DNA of 5,214 nt from an uncultured Collinsella sp. GTDB lineage: Bacteria > Actinomycetota > Coriobacteriia > Coriobacteriales > Coriobacteriaceae. Positions 1 to 5,167 of the stretch are shown here, piece by piece; position 1 is the stretch's first letter; each line of letters starts with the position of its first letter. The notes under the pieces were generated by a model that was not told where the DNA came from, made no database searches, and saw nothing but the letters and a program-made list of their open reading frames with translations. A program made the translations under genes and the position numbers. The stretch is from NCBI GenBank assembly GCA_900549455.1, contig UROM01000121.1, positions 1 through 5,214 of the forward strand, read 5' to 3'.

Positions 1-47
1 CTACACTTATGCGATCGTCGGCAGCGTCAGATGTGTATAAGAGACAG
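1..47. other. Nextera library adapter (left end), artefact
   Basis: This is synthetic sequence, not genome. In order it holds the last six bases of the P5 oligo (CTACAC, 1-6), an 8-base i5 index TTATGCGA (7-14, which I recall as Nextera XT index S522), the read-1 tail TCGTCGGCAGCGTC (15-28) and the 19-base Tn5 mosaic end AGATGTGTATAAGAGACAG (29-47). Genomic sequence starts at 48. Translated, the mosaic end gives the false N-terminus MCIRDR, a known contaminant signature in protein databases. Confidence 0.98.
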
Positions 48-48
48 G

Positions 49-1521
49 GGTTTCGACAACGCGAAGTACATCGAGCTGCAGGCTGCTCACATTAAGGAGC
101 GCATCTCGCAGTTTGGTGGCAAGCTCTATTTGGAGTTTGGCGGCAAGCTGTTTGACGACTATCATGCGAGCCGCGTGCTGCCGGGTTTTGAACCGGACAG
201 CAAGTTCCGCATGCTCAAGAGCATTGCCGACGATGTTGAGGTCATCATCGCAATCAATGCAAACCATATCGAGAAGAACAAGGCCCGTGGCGACCTGGGC
301 ATTACCTATGACGAGGACGTCTTGCGCCTGGTCGATCTGTTCCGAGGAAATGGATTTGCCGTTGCCGCCGTGGTCATCACGCAGTATGCCGGTCAGCCCG
401 CTGCCGATGTCTTCCGCAATCGTCTAAACGCACTCGGCATTCCCGCCAAGCTGCACTATCCCATCGAGGGCTATCCGCACGATGTCGATCTGATCGTTTC
501 TGACGAAGGCTACGGCAAGAACGAGTTCGTCGAGACCACGCGTCCGCTCGTTGTCGTGACGGCGCCCGGCCCTGGCTCGGGCAAACTCGCCACCTGCCTC
601 TCGCAGCTGTATCACGAGCATAAGCACGGTACCGCCGCCGGCTATGCCAAGTTCGAGACCTTCCCGGTCTGGAATCTTCCTCTGACGCATCCAGTCAATA
701 TTGCCTATGAGGCCGCCACGGCAGACCTCGACGATGCCAACATCATCGATTCCTTCCACCTTGAGGCCTACAACAAGACCACGGTCAACTACAACCGCGA
801 CGTCGAGGCCTTCCCGGTGGTCCGTGCCCTGATGGAAAAGATCCTTGGCAAGAGCCCCTACCAGAGCCCCACGGACATGGGCGTCAATATGGTCGGCTTT
901 GCCATCACCGATGACGATGCCTGCCGCGACGCTTCCAAGATGGAGATCGTCCGCCGCTACTTTACCGCGGTCGAAAATGTGCGACGTACCGGCGTGGGCG
1001 ATGAACAAGTCGACCGTCTCAAGATTATTATGAAGAAGGCCGGCATCGATAAGAACTACTCGCCGGCGCGCTCGGCGGCCCTCACCAGGGAGCAGCTGAC
1101 GGGTGGTCCCGTGGGTGCCATGGTCATGCCCGATGGCTCCGTGGTGACCGGTAAGACCTCCACGCGCCTGGGCGCCGCAAGTTCGCTCATCATGAATGCG
1201 CTTAAACATGTTTCGGGTGTCGACCTTGAGCTCGAGGTCATCAGCGATGAGGCGATCGAGCCCATCAGCAAGCTCAAGACGCACTTCCTGGGCAGCAAAA
1301 ACCCGCGCCTCCATACCGATGAGACGCTTATGGCGCTGTCGATCACCTCGGCCACGAGTGAGACGGCCGCTCGTGTCCTTTCGGGCTTGGAACAGCTGCG
1401 TGGCTGCGATGCCTTCTTTAGCGTGATTATCTCGCCGACGGACGAGACGGTGCTGCGCAAACTGGGCATCAACGTGTGCTGCGAGCCCAAGTTTGAGCGC
1501 CGCGGTTTCTTCCATCGCTAA
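49..1521 (+). CDS. DUF1846 / UPF0371 family protein, 5'-truncated by contig end
   Basis: I recognise this as a DUF1846 (UPF0371) protein. The family is conserved in Firmicutes and Actinobacteria, about 500 residues long, with solved structures but no established function. The first genomic codon is Gly at 49-51, opening GFDNAKYIELQ, which in homologues lies only a few residues from the start, so 490 residues are present and the true start is lost. Typical family blocks are LYLEFGGKLFDDYHASRVLP, GYPHDVDLIVSDEGYGKN, a glycine-rich P-loop-like APGPGSGK at residues 172-179, KFETFPVWNLPLTHPVN and a C-terminal LGINVCCEPKF. I see no signal peptide, membrane segment or frameshift, so it is probably a cytosolic enzyme or nucleotide-binding protein; that is inference. 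The six residues before Gly in the open frame (31-48) are adapter translation. It is followed 34 bases later by its own terminator. Confidence 0.93.
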   Translation, partial: GFDNAKYIELQAAHIKERISQFGGKLYLEFGGKLFDDYHASRVLPGFEPDSKFRMLKSIADDVEVIIAINANHIEKNKARGDLGITYDEDVLRLVDLFRGNGFAVAAVVITQYAGQPAADVFRNRLNALGIPAKLHYPIEGYPHDVDLIVSDEGYGKNEFVETTRPLVVVTAPGPGSGKLATCLSQLYHEHKHGTAAGYAKFETFPVWNLPLTHPVNIAYEAATADLDDANIIDSFHLEAYNKTTVNYNRDVEAFPVVRALMEKILGKSPYQSPTDMGVNMVGFAITDDDACRDASKMEIVRRYFTAVENVRRTGVGDEQVDRLKIIMKKAGIDKNYSPARSAALTREQLTGGPVGAMVMPDGSVVTGKTSTRLGAASSLIMNALKHVSGVDLELEVISDEAIEPISKLKTHFLGSKNPRLHTDETLMALSITSATSETAARVLSGLEQLRGCDAFFSVIISPTDETVLRKLGINVCCEPKFERRGFFHR

Positions 1522-1555
1522 GTTTGAAGCGCAGCGGTAATTGCATTGCATTTTG

Positions 1556-1588
1556 GCCGTATCGGGTTAGCGCCCGGTACGGCTTTTT
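1556..1588 (+). terminator. Factor-independent terminator after the DUF1846 gene
   Basis: An 11-bp uninterrupted stem (1556-1566 with 1573-1583, arms GCCGTATCGGG and CCCGGTACGGC) contains one G·U pair (1562·1577). It has a 6-base loop and is followed at once by five T (1584-1588). The G·U pair is allowed only in the + strand transcript, matching the DUF1846 gene that stops at 1521. Confidence 0.9.
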
Positions 1589-1649
1589 GATCAATTAAGC
1601 GTTTATTTCGGCGAAAAATAGCCGTTTACCTGCCTGGAAACGATTTGAG

Positions 1650-1665
1650 CGGTATAAAATAACCG
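1650..1665 (+). promoter_or_regulatory. Possible promoter -10 region for the winged-helix gene
   Basis: The A/T-rich stretch 1590-1670 follows the terminator and contains TATAAAAT (1653-1660), a good -10 match. Short inverted arms CGGT (1650-1653) and ACCG (1662-1665) flank it and could be half-sites for a repressor. No good -35 sits 16-18 bases upstream, so the call is weak. Transcription from here would give a leader of about 110 bases before the start at 1778. That leader includes a small CATCC/GGATG hairpin (1675-1690). Confidence 0.35.
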
Positions 1666-1694
1666 TAACTGTTTCATCCTTAGCGGGATGCCGC

Positions 1695-1766
1695 ATGATG
1701 GATATTACCTGCCATCGTGAGGTGTGTCGGTCGTGCACGGCGCGCTGGATGCTCGTGCTCGGTTAG
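1695..1766 (+). CDS. Possible 23-codon upstream ORF (leader peptide)
   Basis: ATG-ATG at 1695-1700 opens a 23-residue frame beginning MMDITCHREVCRSCTARW. Its TAG stop (1764-1766) overlaps the ribosome binding site of the next gene (1765-1772). It holds three cysteines in nine residues (C6, C11, C14). The only Shine-Dalgarno-like sequence is GGG at 1685-1687, which is weak. The placement of the stop inside the downstream ribosome binding site would suit translational coupling or a sensing leader peptide, but a chance ORF this short is also quite likely. Confidence 0.22.
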   Translation: MMDITCHREVCRSCTARWMLVLG

Positions 1767-1772
1767 AGGAGG
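1765..1772 (+). promoter_or_regulatory. Strong ribosome binding site that sets the winged-helix start
   Basis: AGAGGAGG lies five bases before ATG 1778, near-ideal spacing. The frame is open further up to a GTG at 1724, but that codon has no comparable site, so 1778 is preferred. Confidence 0.85.
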
Positions 1773-1777
1773 CTGCC

Positions 1778-2113
1778 ATGGCGGGCAAGGGTCGTGCGAG
1801 TGTCAACGATATGAAGCGTGTCGAAGTGCTGGTGTTGATGGAGATCGCCCAGCAATCCGAAAGTGGCGGGACATATGGTTTCTCGCGCAAAACGCTTGCG
1901 GAGCACGTTGGGGTGTCTCCGTATCGAGCCCGTGCCGCAATTGAACGCTTGGATTCTGACGGCTTGATCGAGGTCGTTTCGCGATATAGCGAGGACGGCG
2001 GCCAGCTTGCAAATGGTATTTGCCTTACCGAGCGCGGCGGGTGGTATCTGAGAGGCATCCGAGCGGGTATGCTCGTTCAGGATATGCTCGAGGACGAGCT
2101 TGCCGATCGGTAG
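1778..2113 (+). CDS. Small winged helix-turn-helix DNA-binding protein
   Basis: This is a 111-residue protein whose predicted fold is one winged-helix domain. A first helix (about residues 12-26, MKRVEVLVLMEIAQQ) is followed by a helix-turn-helix (RKTLAEHVGVSPYRARAAIE, residues 37-56), then DGLIEVV (61-67) and a wing reading out into LTERGGWYL (83-91), the LTxxG pattern seen in MarR/PadR-like regulators. A short acidic C-terminal helix (VQDMLEDELADR) could serve dimerisation. No ligand-binding domain, metal site or membrane segment is visible. It is likely a transcription regulator, but I cannot assign a subfamily or target. It is flanked by a terminator on each side and so appears to be transcribed alone. 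Its position just upstream of pyrG does not by itself imply control of pyrG. The start at ATG 1778 is chosen for its strong ribosome binding site. Confidence 0.82.
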   Translation: MAGKGRASVNDMKRVEVLVLMEIAQQSESGGTYGFSRKTLAEHVGVSPYRARAAIERLDSDGLIEVVSRYSEDGGQLANGICLTERGGWYLRGIRAGMLVQDMLEDELADR

Positions 2114-2137
2114 CGATCTGCCGCCTAAGTTGCTGTG

Positions 2138-2165
2138 ACGCCGCTCAGGTTCCGGGCGGCGTTTT
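2138..2165 (+). terminator. Factor-independent terminator after the winged-helix gene
   Basis: A nine-bp stem (2138-2146 with 2154-2162, core ACGCCGC/GCGGCGT, one G·U at 2145·2155) has a 7-base loop. Its last pair runs into a T tract, TTTT (2162-2165), followed by GTTT. It begins 25 bases after the stop codon and separates this gene from pyrG. Confidence 0.82.
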
Positions 2166-2174
2166 GTTTCGAGA

Positions 2175-2235
2175 TTGAGAAATGCAAGCACTTTGGTGAA
2201 AAATGGCGAGCTGCTTCTTTCTCAAGTATTACAAT
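2175..2235 (+). promoter_or_regulatory. pyrG promoter region with inverted repeat
   Basis: Two promoter readings are possible. One is TTGAGA (2175-2180), 18 bases, AAAAAT (2199-2204). The other uses TACAAT (2230-2235) as -10 with a poor -35, which would start the mRNA near 2240-2243. The region also carries a perfect 8-base inverted repeat, TTGAGAAA (2175-2182) and TTTCTCAA (2218-2225), extended inward by AAGCA (2186-2190) and TGCTT (2212-2216). The repeat could be an operator pair or, if transcribed, a hairpin. The presence of a promoter between the terminator at 2165 and the pyrG start is well supported by position; its exact boxes are not. Confidence 0.45.
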
Positions 2236-2240
2236 GAAGA

Positions 2241-2290
2241 CCCGTAAGATGTGTATGGACAACTTCTACGGGAAGCGCAGGTAACTCAAT
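2241..2290 (+). promoter_or_regulatory. pyrG leader: 5' hairpin, mini-ORF and ribosome binding site
   Basis: CCCGTA (2241-2246) pairs with TACGGG (2267-2272). ATG 2249 opens an 11-codon frame (MCMDNFYGKRR, a second ATG at 2255) that ends at TAA 2282-2284, six bases before the pyrG ATG. A CAGG ribosome binding site (2278-2281) lies nine bases from ATG 2291 and inside the end of the mini-ORF. The hairpin is not followed by a T tract, so it is not an intrinsic terminator and does not reproduce the CTP-responsive attenuator known for Bacillus pyrG. Whether the hairpin or mini-ORF regulates pyrG is unknown. Confidence 0.4.
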
Positions 2291-3952
2291 ATGACCAAGC
2301 ATGTGTTCGTAACCGGTGGCGTGGTTTCGTCCCTAGGCAAGGGTATTACCGCGGCCTCATTGGGCCGTCTGCTCAAGTCACGCGGCTACAAGGTAACGAT
2401 GCAGAAGGCCGATCCGTATCTGAACGTCGACCCCGGTACCATGAGCCCGTTCCAGCACGGTGAGGTCTTTGTGACCGAGGACGGCTACGAGTCCGATCTG
2501 GACCTGGGCCACTACGAGCGCTTTATTGACGAGAACCTGACCCGCGATTCTAACTTTACGACGGGCGCTATTTACAAGAGCCTGATTGCCCGCGAGCGCC
2601 GCGGTGACTTTTTGGGCGGCACCGTCCAGGTGATTCCGCACGTTACCAATGCCATCAAGGACAAATTCCGCCGCATCGAGGAGCAGACCGGCTCCGACGT
2701 TGTCATTACCGAGCTGGGCGGCACGATCGGCGACATCGAGTCGCAGCCGTTTGTGGAGGCTATCCGCCAGTACCGCAAGGAGGCCGGTCCCGAGAACGTC
2801 TGCTACATCCACGTGTCGCTCGTTCCCTATATCGCCGCTGCACACGAGGTTAAGACCAAGCCCACGCAGCACTCCGTCAAGGAGCTGCGCAGCTTTGGTA
2901 TCCAGCCCGACATTATTGTGCTGCGCTCCGATCACCATATTGACGACGCCATTCGCGGCAAGATCGCAAGCTTCTGTGACGTCGACACCGACTGTGTCTT
3001 TACCAACGAGGACTGCGCGAGCATTTACGACGTGCCGCAGCTGCTCGCCGAGCAGGACTTTGACCTGCGCATTTGCGAGCGACTTGGCCTCGATCCGCGT
3101 GAGCGCGATATGAGCGAATGGAATGAGTTCCTGCGCAAGCAAAACCATGCCAACCATCACGCCGATAAGGTTAAGGTTGCCGTCGTGGGAAAGTACACCC
3201 AGCTTCCCGATGCATATCTGTCGGTTATCGAGGCCCTGCATCACGCGGGCGTTTTCTACGATCGTCACGTAGATGTGCAGCTGGTCGATGGTGAGAGCCT
3301 CGATGCCGAAAACGTCAATGAGGTTCTGGGCGACGCATCGGGCATCCTGGTTCCCGGCGGCTTTGGCAAGCGCGCCCTGGAGGGCAAGATCCTCGCGGCA
3401 GAGTTTGCTCGCGAGCACAAGATTCCGTATCTGGGCATTTGCCTGGGTATGCAGGTTGCCGTGTGCGAGTTTGCCCGCAACGTCGTCGGTCTTGCCGGCG
3501 CCAGCTCCTCCGAGTTTGACCCGGACGGTCCGTTTAGCGTAATCGACCTGATGAGCTCGCAGGAGGACGTGACCGAGAAGGGCGGCACCATGCGCTTGGG
3601 TGCCTATCCGTGCAAGCTCGCTGCCGGTACTCTCGCGCGTGAGGCGTATGGCGAGGAACTTGTCTACGAGCGTCACCGTCACCGTTTTGAGTTCAACAAT
3701 GCCTTCCGCGATCAGCTTGAGGACGCCGGTCTTGTCATCTCGGGCCTTTCACCCGACGAGCGTCTGGTCGAGATGGTCGAGCTGCCGCGCGACGTGCACC
3801 CGTGGTACGTGGCCACTCAGGCTCACCCCGAGTTCAAGAGCCGCCCCACCAATCCTCAGCCGCTGTTCCGTGAGTTCGTGCGCGCCTCGATTGGTCGGCA
3901 TGAGGGTGTCGATCGCCTACAGGTGACGCCCATGAATCTTGCGACGGACTAA
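2291..3952 (+). CDS. pyrG: CTP synthase (glutamine-hydrolysing)
   Basis: CTP synthase (EC 6.3.4.2) makes CTP from UTP, ATP and glutamine, the last step of de novo pyrimidine nucleotide synthesis, in the cytosol. The 553-residue protein is full length (E. coli 545). Residues 1 to about 270 form the amidoligase domain: P-loop GGVVSSLGKG with K17, Mg-binding D71 in ESDLDLGHYERF and E141 in ELGGTIGDIES, and the UTP-site block KTKPTQHSVKELR. From about residue 295 comes a class I glutamine amidotransferase: oxyanion loop LVPGGFG, nucleophile C384 in GICLGMQ, and H512 and E514 in AHPEFKSRP. All catalytic residues are present and the frame is intact. ATG 2291 matches the usual family start (MTKHVFVTGG). 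The gene follows its own leader and is followed after two bases by xerD, so the two are probably co-transcribed. Activation by GTP and feedback by CTP are expected from the family. Confidence 0.99.
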   Translation: MTKHVFVTGGVVSSLGKGITAASLGRLLKSRGYKVTMQKADPYLNVDPGTMSPFQHGEVFVTEDGYESDLDLGHYERFIDENLTRDSNFTTGAIYKSLIARERRGDFLGGTVQVIPHVTNAIKDKFRRIEEQTGSDVVITELGGTIGDIESQPFVEAIRQYRKEAGPENVCYIHVSLVPYIAAAHEVKTKPTQHSVKELRSFGIQPDIIVLRSDHHIDDAIRGKIASFCDVDTDCVFTNEDCASIYDVPQLLAEQDFDLRICERLGLDPRERDMSEWNEFLRKQNHANHHADKVKVAVVGKYTQLPDAYLSVIEALHHAGVFYDRHVDVQLVDGESLDAENVNEVLGDASGILVPGGFGKRALEGKILAAEFAREHKIPYLGICLGMQVAVCEFARNVVGLAGASSSEFDPDGPFSVIDLMSSQEDVTEKGGTMRLGAYPCKLAAGTLAREAYGEELVYERHRHRFEFNNAFRDQLEDAGLVISGLSPDERLVEMVELPRDVHPWYVATQAHPEFKSRPTNPQPLFREFVRASIGRHEGVDRLQVTPMNLATD

Positions 3953-3954
3953 GG

Positions 3955-4896
3955 TTGCCATCGAACAGGGAACATATCGAAGAGGCTCCTTCGTCGCTCG
4001 CTGTGGCGGCGGGGGAGTTTCTTGATTACCTTGCAGTCGAGCGGGGCTTGGCGCGCAACACGATTGCCGCCTATCGCCGAGACCTGACGACTTACTGTGC
4101 CTATCTGGAGCGGACGGGCATTGCATCCTTTGAGGATGTGAACCGGCGGGTCATCGAGGACTTTGTCGCCGATCGGCGCGACGGGGGCTATTCCGACGCT
4201 TCGGTGGAGCGCGCACTCGCGGCCGTCAAAGGCCTGCATGCCTTTTTGGTGCGCGATGGGGCTGTGGCCCAAAATCCCACGGCGGCATTGCGTTTGCCAA
4301 AAAAGGCCGAGCGCCTGCCGGAGTGCCTTTCGGTGGAGGATGTTTCGGCATTGCTCGACCAGGATTTTCCGGATAGCGAGATGGGCCTGCGCGATCACGC
4401 CATCTTGGAAGTGCTGTATGGGTGCGGCCTTCGCGTGAGCGAGCTGGTGGGGCTCGATGTGAGTGATATCCATGTCGATGACGGCTTTGTGCTGGTTCGC
4501 GGCAAGGGCTCCAAGGAGCGTCTGGCCCCGTTGGTGGGAAGTGCGGCGCGTGCCCTGACGCACTATATATGTGATGGGCGTCAGCCTCTGGCGGCTCACG
4601 CCCGCGGGGCGGGGACGCCGGCGGTCTTTTTAAACAAGAACGGCGGGCGCCTGTCGCGTCAGGGTGTTCACGTCATATGCGAGCGCTATGGGCGCCAGGT
4701 GGGGTTGGTGGGCCTCCATCCGCACACGTTGCGCCACTCCTTTGCCACTCACATGCTTGCGGGCGGTGCGGACCTTCGCGTGTTGCAGGAGATCTTGGGG
4801 CACGCCGATATATCGACCACGCAGGTCTACACGCATGTCGATCGTACGCAGCTGGCCGAGGTTTACCTGGCGGCCCACCCGCTGGCGCATCGCTAA
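3955..4896 (+). CDS. xerD: Tyrosine site-specific recombinase, XerD type
   Basis: This is a 313-residue tyrosine recombinase of the XerC/XerD family, which cuts and rejoins DNA at dif sites to resolve chromosome dimers during division. The N-terminal SAM-like core-binding domain (about residues 18-110) shows FLDYLAVERGLARNTIAAYR. The catalytic domain carries the full set, with E. coli XerD-like spacing: R160 (GCGLRVSEL), K184 (GKGSKER), H257 and R260 (HTLRH), H283 (LGHADISTTQ) and nucleophile Y292. Length and lack of extra domains fit a housekeeping Xer protein rather than a phage integrase. The D assignment rests partly on gene order: Mycobacterium has pyrG, a NUDIX gene, then xerD. The frame's first start is TTG 3955, two bases after the pyrG stop. 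The AAGG in front has no spacing, so translation may be coupled to pyrG; GTG 4003 is an alternative start that would leave a shorter N-terminus. XerC cannot be excluded. Confidence 0.92.
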   Translation: MPSNREHIEEAPSSLAVAAGEFLDYLAVERGLARNTIAAYRRDLTTYCAYLERTGIASFEDVNRRVIEDFVADRRDGGYSDASVERALAAVKGLHAFLVRDGAVAQNPTAALRLPKKAERLPECLSVEDVSALLDQDFPDSEMGLRDHAILEVLYGCGLRVSELVGLDVSDIHVDDGFVLVRGKGSKERLAPLVGSAARALTHYICDGRQPLAAHARGAGTPAVFLNKNGGRLSRQGVHVICERYGRQVGLVGLHPHTLRHSFATHMLAGGADLRVLQEILGHADISTTQVYTHVDRTQLAEVYLAAHPLAHR

Positions 4897-4929
4897 TACG
4901 CTGCCGACCTGCAATTACATGCTATCCGA

Positions 4930-4997
4930 GGACGGACTCTCGATTGCTGGAACGTGCTGTTGCGCACGTTTTGGCAGTCGGGGGTCCGTCCCATTTT
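4930..4997 (+). terminator. Exceptionally long 28-bp hairpin after xerD, probable terminator or structured RNA
   Basis: Bases 4930-4957 pair without any bulge to 4964-4991 (28 bp: 22 Watson-Crick and 6 G·U) around the 6-base loop TGTTGC. The outer arm is GGACGGAC/GTCCGTCC and the inner arm AACGTGC/GCACGTT. ATTTTG follows at 4993-4998, a short U tract. It begins 33 bases after the xerD stop. All six non-Watson-Crick positions are G·U in the + strand RNA and would be A·C mismatches in the - strand RNA, so the structure belongs to the + transcript. The stem is far longer than the other terminators here (9-15 bp). A 3'-end processing or stability element, or an RNase III target, is an alternative. 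Confidence 0.75.
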
Positions 4998-5119
4998 GCG
5001 CCATCGGCCAATGGCACGGTGGGGTGCACATGGCGCGCGTGGGGGAGTTTGGGGGCGATGTGAACGGCGTGTAAAGAGGTCTAAAATTCGCCTCAAGGTC
5101 AACTTGAAGGTTGAGGTTG
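4998..5119. other. Gene-free tail after xerD, G-rich, with small repeats
   Basis: No convincing coding frame exists on either strand between the xerD stop (4896) and the right adapter. Between the two large hairpins lie GCCAT (5000-5004), which can pair with ATGGC at 5011-5015 or, as the longer GCGCCAT (4998-5004), with ATGGCGC (5030-5036). A G-rich run follows (5041-5055), then a -10-like TAAAAT (5082-5087) with a poor -35. Immediately after comes a cluster of five TCAA/TTGA units (5093-5120). None of these is assigned a function. Confidence 0.5.
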
Positions 5120-5120
5120 A
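5091..5120. repeat. Cluster of TCAA/TTGA units, possible operator
   Basis: TCAA occurs at 5093-5096 and 5099-5102, and TTGA at 5104-5107, 5111-5114 and 5117-5120, giving nested imperfect dyads: TCAAG-N5-CTTGA (5093-5107) and CCTCAA-N14-TTGAGG (5091-5116). The arrangement resembles operators bound by dimeric regulators, and lies just after a -10-like TAAAAT (5082-5087). No regulator or promoter is established. Confidence 0.35.
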
Positions 5121-5156
5121 AAGGCGGGGTGCTACAGGTGGCATCCCGCCTTTGTG
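5120..5156 (+). terminator. Second long terminator-like hairpin near the right end
   Basis: AAAGGCGGGGTGC (5120-5132) pairs with GCATCCCGCCTTT (5141-5153), 13 bp with one G·U (5129·5144). Two further pairs (5133·5140 and 5134-5139) close a CAGG loop. TTTGTGTT (5151-5158) gives a modest U-rich tail. Both G·U pairs are allowed only in the + transcript. It may be a second terminator for the pyrG-xerD unit, or the end of, or an attenuator in, a transcript starting near 5094. Confidence 0.72.
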
Positions 5157-5167
5157 TTAAACACAAC

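Noticed and set aside
424..1551. Long - strand open frame (375 codons) opposite the DUF1846 gene
   Set aside because: It lies antisense to a recognised protein and has no recognisable domain. Such frames are common opposite GC-rich genes.
2378..3682. Long - strand open frame (434 codons) opposite pyrG
   Set aside because: It is complementary to pyrG, which is certain, and its translation is low-complexity and unlike any family I know.
3955..4896. Phage or genomic-island integrase
   Set aside because: There is no tRNA gene or attachment-site repeat, the length is standard for Xer proteins, and it is tightly linked to pyrG in the same direction.
4930..4991. A dif recombination site for the adjacent XerD
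   Set aside because: dif sites are about 28 bp in total with two 11-bp arms around a 6-bp centre and are A/T-rich; this is a 28+6+28 G/C-rich RNA hairpin with six G·U pairs.
5091..5110. SoxR/MerR-type operator, from likeness of CCTCAAG-N5-CTTGAAGG to the SoxR box
   Set aside because: The spacer differs, and on neither strand do -35 and -10 boxes with the 19-base spacing typical of MerR promoters frame it. Kept only as an unassigned repeat.
5134..5150. T-box motif, from the likeness of AGGTGGCATCCCGCC to AGGGTGGNACCGCG
   Set aside because: The motif lies in the loop and 3' arm of the terminator rather than ahead of it, and no Stem I or specifier loop is seen upstream.
4893..5160. Short frames on both strands in the xerD tail
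   Set aside because: They overlap two strong RNA hairpins, lack ribosome binding sites and show no protein-like composition; one runs into the adapter.
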